Under the pieces are notes generated by a model. That model was not told where the DNA came from. It saw nothing but the letters and a program-made list of their open reading frames with translations, and did no database searches. Shown piece after piece: positions 1 through 6,918 of a stretch of 64,000 nucleotides of DNA (positions are counted from its first letter, which is position 1; each line of letters opens with the position of its first letter). A program made the translations under genes and the position numbers. Source of the stretch: Flemingiibacterium sp045636145 (lineage in GTDB: Bacteria; Bacillota; Clostridia; Oscillospirales; CAG-272); contig JAZTWV010000042.1 in the NCBI GenBank assembly GCA_045636145.1, positions 15,690 to 79,689 on the forward strand, read 5' to 3'.

Positions 1-1
1 T

Positions 2-421
2 ACAGTGAACTGTAAAAACAACTTGGTTGCTAATGACAAATACCGAGCATCTTCTTTGATATTAGAGAATAATATTAAGCTTCTATTTCTGTTTGCTGGT
101 ATCGATCCTACAATGACAGCAACTATAACTTATGAGGATCACTATGGAAATACACAGAACATTATAGTCGAAGGTACCAGTTTTGCCCCGGTAACCTATC
201 AAGGTGAGAATTGCTATTCTATCACAGTTGATAAACTAGTCGTGGCAGATGCACGGCAACTTGTATCCGTTGTGGTGAATGATGCAGACGAAAATGAAAT
301 TGCATCTGCAAGTGACAGTGTAGAAAGCTACATCGCCAGAATGAGCACTACAGGTACACTTTATGAATCTATTTTAAAATTTGCAGATTCTGCTGCAACA
401 ATACTACATAACTATAATTAA
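2..421 (+). CDS. C-terminal part of a secreted or surface protein (5' end outside window)
   Basis: The reading frame is open from the first bases of the window, and the first possible start (GTG at 5) has no room for a ribosome binding site, so the gene very probably begins upstream. The visible 139 residues look like a beta-rich extracellular domain (alternating Val/Thr/Tyr strands, no membrane segment) and end in an amphipathic helix with the pattern YESILKFADSAATILHNY. Similar Tyr/Ala-rich terminal helices end many uncharacterised clostridial surface proteins; this comparison is from memory. It ends 22 bases before a small peptide gene and an SLH protein on the same strand, which suggests one surface-protein operon. 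I cannot assign a function. Confidence 0.6.
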   Translation, partial: TVNCKNNLVANDKYRASSLILENNIKLLFLFAGIDPTMTATITYEDHYGNTQNIIVEGTSFAPVTYQGENCYSITVDKLVVADARQLVSVVVNDADENEIASASDSVESYIARMSTTGTLYESILKFADSAATILHNYN

Positions 422-443
422 TATTAAAGAAAGGGTGAGTAAA

Positions 444-557
444 TTGAAAAAATATGAAGAACCTACTATAGAAGTACAAATGTTTTCTGTAGAAGATATC
501 GTCACAACCAGCAGCCCGGACACACCGTTAAAGCCTAATCAGTCACCTTGGGGCTAA
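444..557 (+). CDS. 37-residue peptide with C-terminal SPWG
   Basis: A short gene starts with TTG at 444, eight bases after a GAAAGGG ribosome binding site; a GTG at 435 is in frame but overlaps that site. The peptide begins KKYEEPTIEVQMFSVEDIV, continues with a Thr/Ser stretch and ends PLKPNQSPWG. It has no signal peptide, no cysteine and no membrane segment. The last residues match the end of the downstream SLH protein (PLQPDQTPWG) almost exactly, and both stop right after Gly. It lies 22 bases after the preceding gene and 21 before the SLH gene, so co-transcription is likely. It could be a peptide substrate (modified or secreted) or a small partner of the SLH protein; the sequence does not decide this. 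Confidence 0.6.
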   Translation: MKKYEEPTIEVQMFSVEDIVTTSSPDTPLKPNQSPWG

Positions 558-578
558 GATTCAGGAAGGAAAATTATC

Positions 579-1514
579 ATGAAACGAACTTTGTTGTTAT
601 TTATATTGATTGTGGCGTTGTTCAATACGGCGAGCTATGCAGCTACGCCTGCAGAGACATACTCGGCAGATGCTTTACATTCATTGGGCTTGTTTTTGGG
701 CACAGATAAAGGCTATGAATTGGACAGCAACCTAACTAGAGCCCAAGGCGTTGTATTGCTTGTTCGCATGATGGGTAAGGAACAAGAAGCAACCACGCAG
801 GCATATACTCCTCATTTTACGGATGTACCAGACTGGGCAGCTTGCCATGTGGAATATGCACTTGCCAATGGAATCACCAATGGAGTATCAGAGACACACT
901 TTGATCCTGACGGGAGCATGACAGACTATATGTTTTTGACGCTTATTCTCCGTGCGTTAGGGTACAGCGATAGCGAACAGGCGTCATTGTTCGTGTGGAA
1001 TGATCCTTATGATTTAGCGTATAGCTTGAGACTGGTGGATAGCACAAATGCAGATGACAGTTTTAGCCGTGGTGATGCAGTATCCGTTTTTTGGAACGCA
1101 CTAGATGTCGAGTTTAATGGTGAGCAAGAAAGCTTGGGCGAGCGTTTAATTGCCCAAGGTGTGTTCACTCAAACTGAATTTTCTCTAGCGCGCAATATAT
1201 ATGAAAACGGTTATCCAGTAGATGATACTGAGTCAAATACATCATCCGACGTTTCAGTGCCAACAACACCGACACCTGTCGTACCGATACCTAATATACC
1301 GGAAACCGATACCGACGAGGATTGGAATGGTGATGATAGCAATGATACTGATTCCAATATTAATTCTGAAGAATTTGTACCATCGCATCCTAATCAAACA
1401 CCAACGGAAAACGATACTCCTGAGCAGTTACCCAATATCGGTGATAATATTATCAATGATAATGATGGTGAAGCATCCACACCATTGCAACCTGATCAGA
1501 CTCCTTGGGGATAA
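579..1514 (+). CDS. SLH-domain surface protein with acidic Pro/Thr-rich C-terminus
   Basis: This 311-residue protein is probably exported and held on the cell wall by S-layer homology domains, which in this family bind pyruvylated wall polymers. Residues 1-21 are a signal peptide ending ASYAA. Residues about 25-200 hold SLH repeats: FTDVPDWA near residue 85, followed by a NGITNG motif, and a third degenerate copy around RGDAVSVFWNAL. Residues 210-311 are a low-complexity Asp/Asn/Pro/Thr tail ending TPWG. It is clearly paralogous to the SLH protein at 44797-45966 over the whole SLH part, but the tails differ. The start has a good AGGAAGG site nine bases upstream. It is last in its operon, followed by a strong terminator. 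Confidence 0.9.
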   Translation: MKRTLLLFILIVALFNTASYAATPAETYSADALHSLGLFLGTDKGYELDSNLTRAQGVVLLVRMMGKEQEATTQAYTPHFTDVPDWAACHVEYALANGITNGVSETHFDPDGSMTDYMFLTLILRALGYSDSEQASLFVWNDPYDLAYSLRLVDSTNADDSFSRGDAVSVFWNALDVEFNGEQESLGERLIAQGVFTQTEFSLARNIYENGYPVDDTESNTSSDVSVPTTPTPVVPIPNIPETDTDEDWNGDDSNDTDSNINSEEFVPSHPNQTPTENDTPEQLPNIGDNIINDNDGEASTPLQPDQTPWG

Positions 1515-1635
1515 TTTTTGATGGACACAGGATTGCTAGACCATAACAGCAATATTCCTAACATAAAAGTGGTGGCAACTGTACATCTTTTCTGAACCTT
1601 GGTTTATGAGAAATAAAATGCGACAATAAACCTAT

Positions 1636-1667
1636 GCCAATCGAGCTTTAAAGCTCGATTGGCTTTT
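1636..1667 (+). terminator. Terminator after the SLH operon
   Basis: A perfect 14-base inverted repeat (arm GCCAATCGAGCTTT, 1636-1649 with 1650-1663) is followed directly by TTTT. It ends the left-hand surface-protein operon and separates it from the mobile element. Confidence 0.85.
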
Positions 1668-1718
1668 CCACTATATTGTACCGTGGCAATAATGGCAATG
1701 TTTACATAAATAGTGCCC

Positions 1719-1728
1719 ATTGGGATAA
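1719..1728 (+). repeat. Candidate left attachment-site core
   Basis: ATTGGGATAA recurs at 8627-8636 beyond the recombinase gene. A second word, CGCTCGTT, follows in both places. A chance match is possible. Confidence 0.3.
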
Positions 1729-1753
1729 GAAGTATCATTTTTGCCATTTTCTC

Positions 1754-1782
1754 TGGACATTCGCTCGTTCTTGTGATATAGT
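1754..1782 (+). promoter_or_regulatory. Promoter of the mobile-element leader ORF
   Basis: TGGACA (1754-1759) and TATAGT (1777-1782) are spaced by 17 bases, upstream of a strong AAGGAGG site. The promoter of the recombinase gene uses the same -35 context (CTGGACATT), which supports joint control within the element. Confidence 0.5.
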
Positions 1783-1812
1783 GTGTACTGCCACGAAAAG
1801 GAGGTAGTGCAT

Positions 1813-1908
1813 ATGGCGAAACATCAACAACAATTTCATAACGAAGACAGAGCGGCTCTGAATCGGTATTTACCGAAGCGGAGCCGCTCTCTCATTGTGG
1901 GGAGGTGA
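1813..1908 (+). CDS. 31-residue leader peptide
   Basis: An ATG follows a near-perfect AAGGAGGT site with seven-base spacing, which is why I keep this very short frame. The product is basic (ending PKRSRSLIVGR) with a run of three Gln near the start and no recognisable domain. The second half of the gene is itself a two-part stem-loop, and its stop codon lies six bases before the DUF6809 start, so translation of this peptide may open or mask the next ribosome binding site. It could be a leader peptide with no function of its own. Confidence 0.4.
   Translation: MAKHQQQFHNEDRAALNRYLPKRSRSLIVGR
1849..1890 (+). promoter_or_regulatory. Nested stem-loop inside leader ORF
   Basis: AGAGCGGCTC (1849-1858) pairs with GAGCCGCTCT (1881-1890), and inside it TCGGTA (1863-1868) pairs with TACCGA (1871-1876). 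There is no U-run, so it is more likely a translational control or RNA-processing structure than a terminator. It ends about 11 bases before the ribosome binding site of the DUF6809 gene. Confidence 0.45.
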
Positions 1909-1913
1909 GAAGG

Positions 1914-2192
1914 ATGAGTATCCTGGAAGATCTGTGGTACGGCAACATCTCGCCGTGGGAACGACCGTTCAAGAAAGACAGCGCATATGCGGAACTGCTG
2001 GCACTGGTGGTTCGGCATCAGGAAGACCTGCTCGGACGGCTGAACGACGAGGAAAAAGAAATCTTCGAAAAATACACCGACTGTACAACAGAAATGCACG
2101 ATCTGACCGAACGCGAAGCATTTATCAAGGGATTTGCAATCGGTACACGGATCATCATTGAAGCAATGACAACGAAAATAATGGAAGAATGA
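1914..2192 (+). CDS. DUF6809 family protein
   Basis: This 92-residue soluble protein begins MSILEDLWYGNISPWER and carries TEREAFIKGFAIGTR near the C-terminus, a pattern I recognise from the DUF6809 family, which is common in clostridial mobile elements and has no known function. It is mostly helical with alternating acidic and basic residues. I chose ATG at 1914 over the in-frame GTG at 1905, because GGAGG at 1901-1905 fits the ATG and overlaps the GTG. It follows the leader peptide closely. A promoter for the next gene lies 60 bases after its stop. Confidence 0.75.
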   Translation: MSILEDLWYGNISPWERPFKKDSAYAELLALVVRHQEDLLGRLNDEEKEIFEKYTDCTTEMHDLTEREAFIKGFAIGTRIIIEAMTTKIMEE

Positions 2193-2251
2193 TACAGCGG
2201 AGGTTTCACACTAAATCATGTGCGAAATCTCCGGCTTTTTCTTCCACGCCA

Positions 2252-2281
2252 TTGACAAACATATGTTCTGTATGGTATAAT
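2252..2281 (+). promoter_or_regulatory. Promoter of the sigma-like gene
   Basis: TTGACA (2252-2257) and TATAAT (2276-2281) are separated by 18 bases, 39 bases before the start codon at 2321. Both hexamers match the consensus exactly. Confidence 0.75.
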
Positions 2282-2320
2282 AAGATATACCCAAATCAAT
2301 AATTCCACAAAGGAGAACAA

Positions 2321-3229
2321 ATGCCGAAAAAAGACTCCGCATTACTCGAAAAAAACTCCCCCATAACGCTCGATGACCTAAAAGATCAATTCCACCGCGA
2401 CGATTGGTCGGCATTGACTTCGCCGTACAATGTCGCAAGTGCTGATGCCGAACATGCAAAGATATATACTATGGCGCGAGAATATTTCAATGATTTTTGG
2501 GCGAAAAAGTTGAAGGATAACGGACACAAGCATCCCTTACGCAGCTATTCTGACAACTATCCCGTAAGGCTTCTCGAAAAAAGCGAGGGTAACTACATAG
2601 CCGGAACGATCATGGAAATCATCGAAGACGATACAGTACTCGATAACGTTTTCGAGATTTTCTTCACCGCTATGGCAGAGCCGCTTTCAAAAGAGCTTGA
2701 AGCCTACGCCGCCGATATGAGAAAGACTGTGGATTCGCTGACTGACGATGAAATTCATTCTGTAATCGATAAAATTGCCGACAACACCCTTTCCACAATG
2801 ATGGGGCTGCTTCAGCAAACGCAAAATGTTCCCGAAATCATTGGTATTGCAAAAGAAAACGGCGCATATGAAGATTTTCCTTGGACAACTAATTTCGAAA
2901 AGGCAGATTTTCACCGCAAATGGCATCATACAAGAACCGCCGTTGGTCAAATGCTGTCACTCGATGAAATTCTCGACAAAGGCGATAAAGCACAGTATGA
3001 AGTGGTGGGCAATGCTATAGACACTGTAAGCGAAGCGGATATAGCAAAGATTGCCGCTAAATTCATTGAAACGCTTGACAGCGTTGACAGCCAAATCTGC
3101 TATATGCGGATGGACGGCAAAACAAATGCGGAAATTGCAGAAGCGCTGAGCTACAAAACGCCGAGTGCCGTAACCAAACGACTTTCAAAAATAAAAGCAA
3201 AGTTCAATGAGTTCTTTGCGGAACAATAA
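2321..3229 (+). CDS. Sigma-70 region 4-like DNA-binding protein of the element
   Basis: This 302-residue soluble protein has an unrecognised helical N-terminal part and a C-terminal helix-turn-helix at about residues 245-298. There, FIETLDSVDSQICYMRMDG is followed by KTNAEIAEALSYKTPSAVTKR, the arrangement seen in region 4 of sigma-70 factors and related activators. Region 2 of true sigma factors is not visible, so it is better called a sigma-like regulator. It has its own consensus promoter and a strong terminator, forming a single-gene unit. It may control the recombinase or the DUF927 gene of the same element, since their promoters lie downstream; that is inference. The start has an AAAGGAG site seven bases away. 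Confidence 0.7.
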   Translation: MPKKDSALLEKNSPITLDDLKDQFHRDDWSALTSPYNVASADAEHAKIYTMAREYFNDFWAKKLKDNGHKHPLRSYSDNYPVRLLEKSEGNYIAGTIMEIIEDDTVLDNVFEIFFTAMAEPLSKELEAYAADMRKTVDSLTDDEIHSVIDKIADNTLSTMMGLLQQTQNVPEIIGIAKENGAYEDFPWTTNFEKADFHRKWHHTRTAVGQMLSLDEILDKGDKAQYEVVGNAIDTVSEADIAKIAAKFIETLDSVDSQICYMRMDGKTNAEIAEALSYKTPSAVTKRLSKIKAKFNEFFAEQ

Positions 3230-3248
3230 ATAATTGATAATAATTGAT

Positions 3249-3280
3249 GCTCTCCGAGATAAAAATCGGAGAGCTTTTTT
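3249..3280 (+). terminator. Terminator of the sigma-like gene
   Basis: GCTCTCCGA (3249-3257) pairs with TCGGAGAGC (3266-3274), followed by TTTTTTG. It isolates the following gene-free block from upstream transcription. Confidence 0.9.
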
Positions 3281-3319
3281 GTTTTTAGAAAAAAATTTTG
3301 AAAAAATTTTGTCACTTAA

Positions 3320-3814
3320 GGAACAATTCGTCATTCCCGTGTCGGTATGTAGATAGAGGGAAATATTCTCTCCTTGAGCAGCACCTGCAAAGCAAACGGC
3401 AGGTGCTGTTCACATTCGGAGCAATCGATGAACTCCGGGTGCAAGTGAATAACCTGCCGTGCAGATACACGAAGGGCACCTTGCCATGACAGCGGTTTAA
3501 CCGTGCCGTAGGAGGAAGGGGTACACATTGTGCTCCCGAAAGGATCGGCAAGCGAGGAAAGCCACCGTGAAAACGTGGTCAAAGAGCATAGGAACTGGCG
3601 CGGACAGACAGGTAAAACAGACTGTTCCGTGGAATGAGGTGAACTTCCTCTCGCCAACACAAAGCGGAACGGTCGCAGTTGGTGCGGACTGTCCGTGAGC
3701 CACGCTTCTATGCGCGGCATCACATAAAAACCGCACACAAGAGGTTTGTGCGCGCCTGTGGGGGCTTCTCCACGAAGCGTACGGGCTCCCATTTTACGTA
3801 ATGGGAGCTTTTTT
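3320..3814 (+). ncRNA. Candidate structured non-coding RNA of about 0.5 kb
   Basis: Between two strong terminators there is a stretch without a credible gene. It is dense in complementary segments: GAGCAGCACCTGC (from 3377) with GCAGGTGCTGTTC, the hairpin CCACCGTGAAAACGTGG near 3562, GGACAG with CTGTTCC around 3602-3627, and UGGCG with CGCCA (about 3596 and 3652) enclosing them. It also contains a GTGGGGGCTTCTCCAC hairpin near 3758. It ends in its own terminator at 3785-3814 before the DUF927 gene. I see no group II intron domain V, no RNase P core and no clear promoter. It could be a stand-alone RNA or a long terminated leader; the 5' end is a guess. Confidence 0.4.
3785..3814 (+). terminator. 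Terminator closing the gene-free block
   Basis: GCTCCCATT (3785-3793) pairs with AATGGGAGC (3800-3808), followed by TTTTTT. It lies 32 bases before the DUF927 start codon, so it can act as the end of an upstream RNA or as a leader terminator for that gene. Confidence 0.85.
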
Positions 3815-3846
3815 AGTTTGCAAAAATATATTGAAAGGAGTTCTAC

Positions 3847-5643
3847 ATGAACGAAAACAAAGCTAACCCCGCTGTCGAGGAGACAGCAACACAGCCGCTC
3901 TACACGCATCCATATTATGCGCAGGATGGAAAGCTGTACATCGAGAAGCAGAGTAAGTCGGGACCGTATCTTGAGCAGCTCTGCAACTTCACGCCGCGCA
4001 TTGTTTCAGAGGTCACATTCGACGACGGGCAAACAGTGCACAAGGAATACCGCATCGGCGGTGAGGACGAATACGGCAATCCGCTCCCCGAGGTGGATGT
4101 TGCCGCAGACGAACTTGGACGAATGGAGTGGCTGGCGAATCATTGGCCAGCGACGCTTCGACTATCGGTGGTGTCATCGGTGGAAAAGCATGTGCAATGC
4201 GCTATGAAAGAAACCGCAGTGCATGCCGAGCAGAAGTATGTGTTTGCGCACACCGGATGGAAGGAGATTGACGGACAGTATCATTTTTTACTACCGGGAT
4301 GCGGTGAGCATGAAGTTCGGTTATGCGGTAAGCAGAAAGCATACTGCAGCGCGAACACTTGCAATGACTCTGATCTTGTGTATCTCGCAGGATTCCTGCA
4401 GGTCGATTTCATACCGCATCCGGTCATGCTTCCATGCCTTGCGCTGGTGTTTCTCTCACCGCTGAATGAGTTCTTACGACGTGGGGGATGCGAACCGAAA
4501 TTCATTCTCTCGCTCATCGGCAGAACGGGCAGTATGAAAAGTACCGTCGCCGCGCTGATGCTTTCCTTCTTCGGTCACTTCACCGCAACCGAGCTGCCAA
4601 TGTCGTTCCACGATACAGCGAACAGTATTCTCTACAACGCCGGCACACTCAAAGATGTCCTCACCTGCGTGGATGATTACCATCCGAGTGCAAAGAAGGA
4701 CGGTGAAGCTATGCGGCAGAATATGCAGATTCTTGTTCGCGGCTACGGTGACCGAACTGCGCGAGAGAGGATGACCTCGGACATCCGCCTGCGCGAGTCG
4801 CAGGTGCCGCATGGGAATGTGATCGTTACGGCGGAGTATGCACCTGACATCGGTGAGAGCGGTACGGCACGAACATTTATCATCGAGATGCAGCCTGGCA
4901 GTATGAATCTTCCGTTGCTGACGGATATACAGTCGCTCGCCGCCGAAGGTATGCTGATGCGATGTATGCACGGGTACATCGAGTGGCTGAAAGAAACGTA
5001 TCTGTCATCGGAGGAACCGGTGCAGGGTTTTGTTGCGTCTTTGAAGCAGACGTATCTTTCTCTCCGCACAGCATACCGCGAAGAGTTACAGAACCGACGG
5101 ATTGTCTTCCACGACCGTCTGCCGGACACGCTCACATGCTTGCACATCGGATTTGATATGATGCTTAGATTTCTGATGCATCACGATATGCTGAAAGAAG
5201 ATGCGGCAAAGGAACAGAGCGAAAAATTCAAAAGCATTCTCCTCGCCCATGCCGCAAAGCAGTCGGATGCAGTCATCACGGACAAGCCTACGCATATCTT
5301 CATCCGCAAGTTGTTTGCTATGATCGAATGTGGACAGGCTTCACTCGTTAGAAAGGATGCTTCAGGAACAGTATCAACAAGCAACCTTCTCGGATATGAG
5401 GATAACAATTACTGCTATATCTTCTTCGAAGCATCTCACAAAGCAGTATCAAAATTCTGCGCCGAGCAAAACGAGGTGTTCACTATTACCACAAAAGCAC
5501 TTGCAAAGCAGTTAGCGGAGGAAGCATTGATCGAAGTCACCGACAGCGGTAAAAATACACGCTCACTTCCGTTTGGCGGTGTCAACAAGCGCGTGATGCT
5601 TTTGAAGAAAAGCGCGGTGAAAAACATTCTCGACGGTATCTGA
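3847..5643 (+). CDS. DUF927 domain ATPase of the mobile element
   Basis: This 598-residue protein has a P-loop, GRTGSMKST at about residues 225-233, and an acidic Walker B-like VDDYHP near 275-280. Together with the preceding HTGW and LPG segments this is the DUF927 architecture, a helicase/primase-associated ATPase usually carried by phages and integrative elements, probably for element replication. No primase domain is attached and none lies next door. The AAAGGAG site before the ATG is good. The gene is more GC-rich than the surface-protein genes to the left, in keeping with separate origin. The next 390 bases hold no gene but carry inverted and direct repeats that might be its DNA target. 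Confidence 0.75.
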   Translation: MNENKANPAVEETATQPLYTHPYYAQDGKLYIEKQSKSGPYLEQLCNFTPRIVSEVTFDDGQTVHKEYRIGGEDEYGNPLPEVDVAADELGRMEWLANHWPATLRLSVVSSVEKHVQCAMKETAVHAEQKYVFAHTGWKEIDGQYHFLLPGCGEHEVRLCGKQKAYCSANTCNDSDLVYLAGFLQVDFIPHPVMLPCLALVFLSPLNEFLRRGGCEPKFILSLIGRTGSMKSTVAALMLSFFGHFTATELPMSFHDTANSILYNAGTLKDVLTCVDDYHPSAKKDGEAMRQNMQILVRGYGDRTARERMTSDIRLRESQVPHGNVIVTAEYAPDIGESGTARTFIIEMQPGSMNLPLLTDIQSLAAEGMLMRCMHGYIEWLKETYLSSEEPVQGFVASLKQTYLSLRTAYREELQNRRIVFHDRLPDTLTCLHIGFDMMLRFLMHHDMLKEDAAKEQSEKFKSILLAHAAKQSDAVITDKPTHIFIRKLFAMIECGQASLVRKDASGTVSTSNLLGYEDNNYCYIFFEASHKAVSKFCAEQNEVFTITTKALAKQLAEEALIEVTDSGKNTRSLPFGGVNKRVMLLKKSAVKNILDGI

Positions 5644-5790
5644 AAAAACGTGTTATCGTGTTATGGTGTTTCAGAGTATCACATTATCGCCATATCGCGA
5701 AATTTCAAGTGGGTGCAAACTCCTGTGTATATTGACGGGGATGAGAGAATCATGGTGTAATATCTCCGACTGAAAAGTAAGCAGGTTAAA

Positions 5791-5812
5791 GGGAGGGTGC
5801 CTCACACCTCCC
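5791..5812 (+). repeat. Small hairpin in the post-DUF927 spacer
   Basis: GGGAGG (5791-5796) pairs with CCTCCC (5807-5812), extended by GTG/CAC inside. No U-run follows. Confidence 0.4.
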
Positions 5813-5843
5813 GTTTACAGCGGACGGCAACAGCCGACTGCAG

Positions 5844-5990
5844 ATTTTCGCCCGATTTCGCAGTTTTCGAGGCATCTTTGTGTATGTTGCCGGGGGATTG
5901 CTTTGGGGCATGTCACACAATCGAATGTGTGACCGATTGCCGATATGTGCAGTATATACGCCGATATTCGGGTGTGAATCGGGCGAAAAT
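5844..5990 (+). other. Inverted-repeat block with two GCCGATAT direct repeats (possible ori/oriT or operator region)
   Basis: ATTTTCGCCCGATT (5844-5857) is perfectly complementary to AATCGGGCGAAAAT (5977-5990). Between the arms lie TCACACA/TGTGTGA (5913-5919, 5926-5932) and two direct copies of GCCGATAT at 5939-5946 and 5960-5967, exactly 21 bases apart, so they face the same side of the helix. It sits between the DUF927 ATPase and a ribbon-helix-helix gene, which is where an element origin or the operator of the latter could be. No coding frame here is convincing. Confidence 0.45.
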
Positions 5991-6037
5991 GATGGAAGAT
6001 TTCAAAAAACTATATGAATTACGAAAGGAAAAACAAT

Positions 6038-6493
6038 ATGAAAAACGATAAGAAAATCAATAACGAAACCAAAGAAGGCGTTCGCAAGACAATCTATATT
6101 GATGAAACACTCGTCAAGCGTGCCGAACTTGTGAAAGAACTTGCAGGCGCGGATTCGTTCTCCGCATTCGTTTCCAAGGCTGTGGAGAGATATATTATTC
6201 AGCTTATGATTGGCAGTAACAACGAGCTGCTCACCGAGGAAATCAAAAAAGCCATCGATGATGCGCTCGCGCCGATTGATCGCAGGCTATCGAAAGGTCT
6301 GTATCGCTATGCAGTGGAGCTTGATATGCTCAGCCTGTTCGTCGGGTTTGAAAACGATTTCAGCTGGGATCAGATCGAGTGTATCCGTAAAGAGGCAAAC
6401 CGTCGCATCGCACAGATGCGCGGAAAGATTGACGTTGGTGAGATCATCGGTGAGATGAGCAGTGAGAATGAAGCTTATTACGATGAGGATTGA
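6038..6493 (+). CDS. Ribbon-helix-helix type DNA-binding protein
   Basis: The N-terminal third of this 151-residue protein (about residues 12-50) has the form KTIYIDETLVKRAELV followed by SFSAFVSKAVERYI, the beta strand plus two helices of the ribbon-helix-helix fold found in plasmid partition, mobilisation and antitoxin proteins. The rest is helical and acidic, perhaps for oligomer or partner contacts. I chose ATG at 6038, with AAAGGA upstream, over an in-frame ATG at 6014 that lacks a site. It follows directly on the repeat block at 5844-5990, a plausible binding target, and is coupled to the next gene by a 10-base gap. Confidence 0.7.
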   Translation: MKNDKKINNETKEGVRKTIYIDETLVKRAELVKELAGADSFSAFVSKAVERYIIQLMIGSNNELLTEEIKKAIDDALAPIDRRLSKGLYRYAVELDMLSLFVGFENDFSWDQIECIRKEANRRIAQMRGKIDVGEIIGEMSSENEAYYDED

Positions 6494-6503
6494 GGTGAAG
6501 TCT

Positions 6504-6806
6504 ATGAAGCAAAAACGAATCATCTATGAGAACGAAAACATTCCCGGCGGCTTTGATATGCGGAACATAGAGTTCCGTACGCCGGAAGATATGACCGACG
6601 ATTCCCGCTATGCTGTCCGTCAGCACGGCGGGATTTTCTTTTATCTCACCGACACAAGACTGATCCGTGGGAAGGTACACACCATCGACGGCTCGGAATA
6701 CACCGTGCGAAGCGAGTTTAGTCGCAAGGCCGATCAGGATATGAGCGCCTTGATCAAGCGGCTCGTGGAAGCGGAAGCCGCTGATTGTTACAAAAAAGTT
6801 TCGTAA
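6504..6806 (+). CDS. Hypothetical element-borne protein
   Basis: This 100-residue soluble protein starts at the ATG preceded by GAGGTGAAG; a longer frame reaching back into the previous gene is rejected for lack of a site. It has alternating strands and a helical C-terminus (SALIKRLVEAEAADCYKKV) and no signal peptide, membrane segment or cysteine pair. I do not recognise a family. It is co-directional with and 10 bases after the ribbon-helix-helix gene, so the two are probably one transcript, and it is separated from the recombinase gene by that gene's own promoter. Confidence 0.65.
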   Translation: MKQKRIIYENENIPGGFDMRNIEFRTPEDMTDDSRYAVRQHGGIFFYLTDTRLIRGKVHTIDGSEYTVRSEFSRKADQDMSALIKRLVEAEAADCYKKVS

Positions 6807-6822
6807 TCCATGCGATAATCGC

Positions 6823-6851
6823 TGGACATTTACGCCGATTGGGAGTATTCT
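6823..6851 (+). promoter_or_regulatory. Promoter of the recombinase gene
   Basis: TGGACA (6823-6828) and TATTCT (6846-6851) have a 17-base spacer. The left arm of the inverted repeat at 6835-6892 lies inside that spacer, so a protein bound there could shut the promoter. Confidence 0.45.
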
Positions 6852-6892
6852 GTTGTTGCGGAAATCTGTATCCGCACAAGGCTCTCAATCGG
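6835..6892 (+). promoter_or_regulatory. Inverted repeats over the recombinase promoter and leader
   Basis: CCGATTGGGAG (6835-6845) pairs with CTCTCAATCGG (6882-6892), one G-U apart from perfect. Inside, TGCGGA (6857-6862) pairs with TCCGCA (6871-6876). It may be an operator or a leader hairpin ahead of the recombinase. Confidence 0.45.
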
Positions 6893-6918
6893 TTTGACTT
6901 AAAGAGGAGGAAAAACAA

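Noticed and set aside
3281..3846. Group II intron or RNase P RNA
   Set aside because: A GAGGAAAG word recalls RNase P, but the ACAGAA-GCUUA partner is absent. No domain V hairpin or reverse transcriptase gene marks an intron.
3331..3909. 192-codon minus-strand frame over the gene-free block
   Set aside because: It has no ribosome binding site and runs into the DUF927 gene; its composition is not protein-like. I prefer a structured RNA or leader.
5797..6051. 84-codon frame before the RHH gene
   Set aside because: It lacks a start signal, spans the repeat block and overlaps the RHH start.
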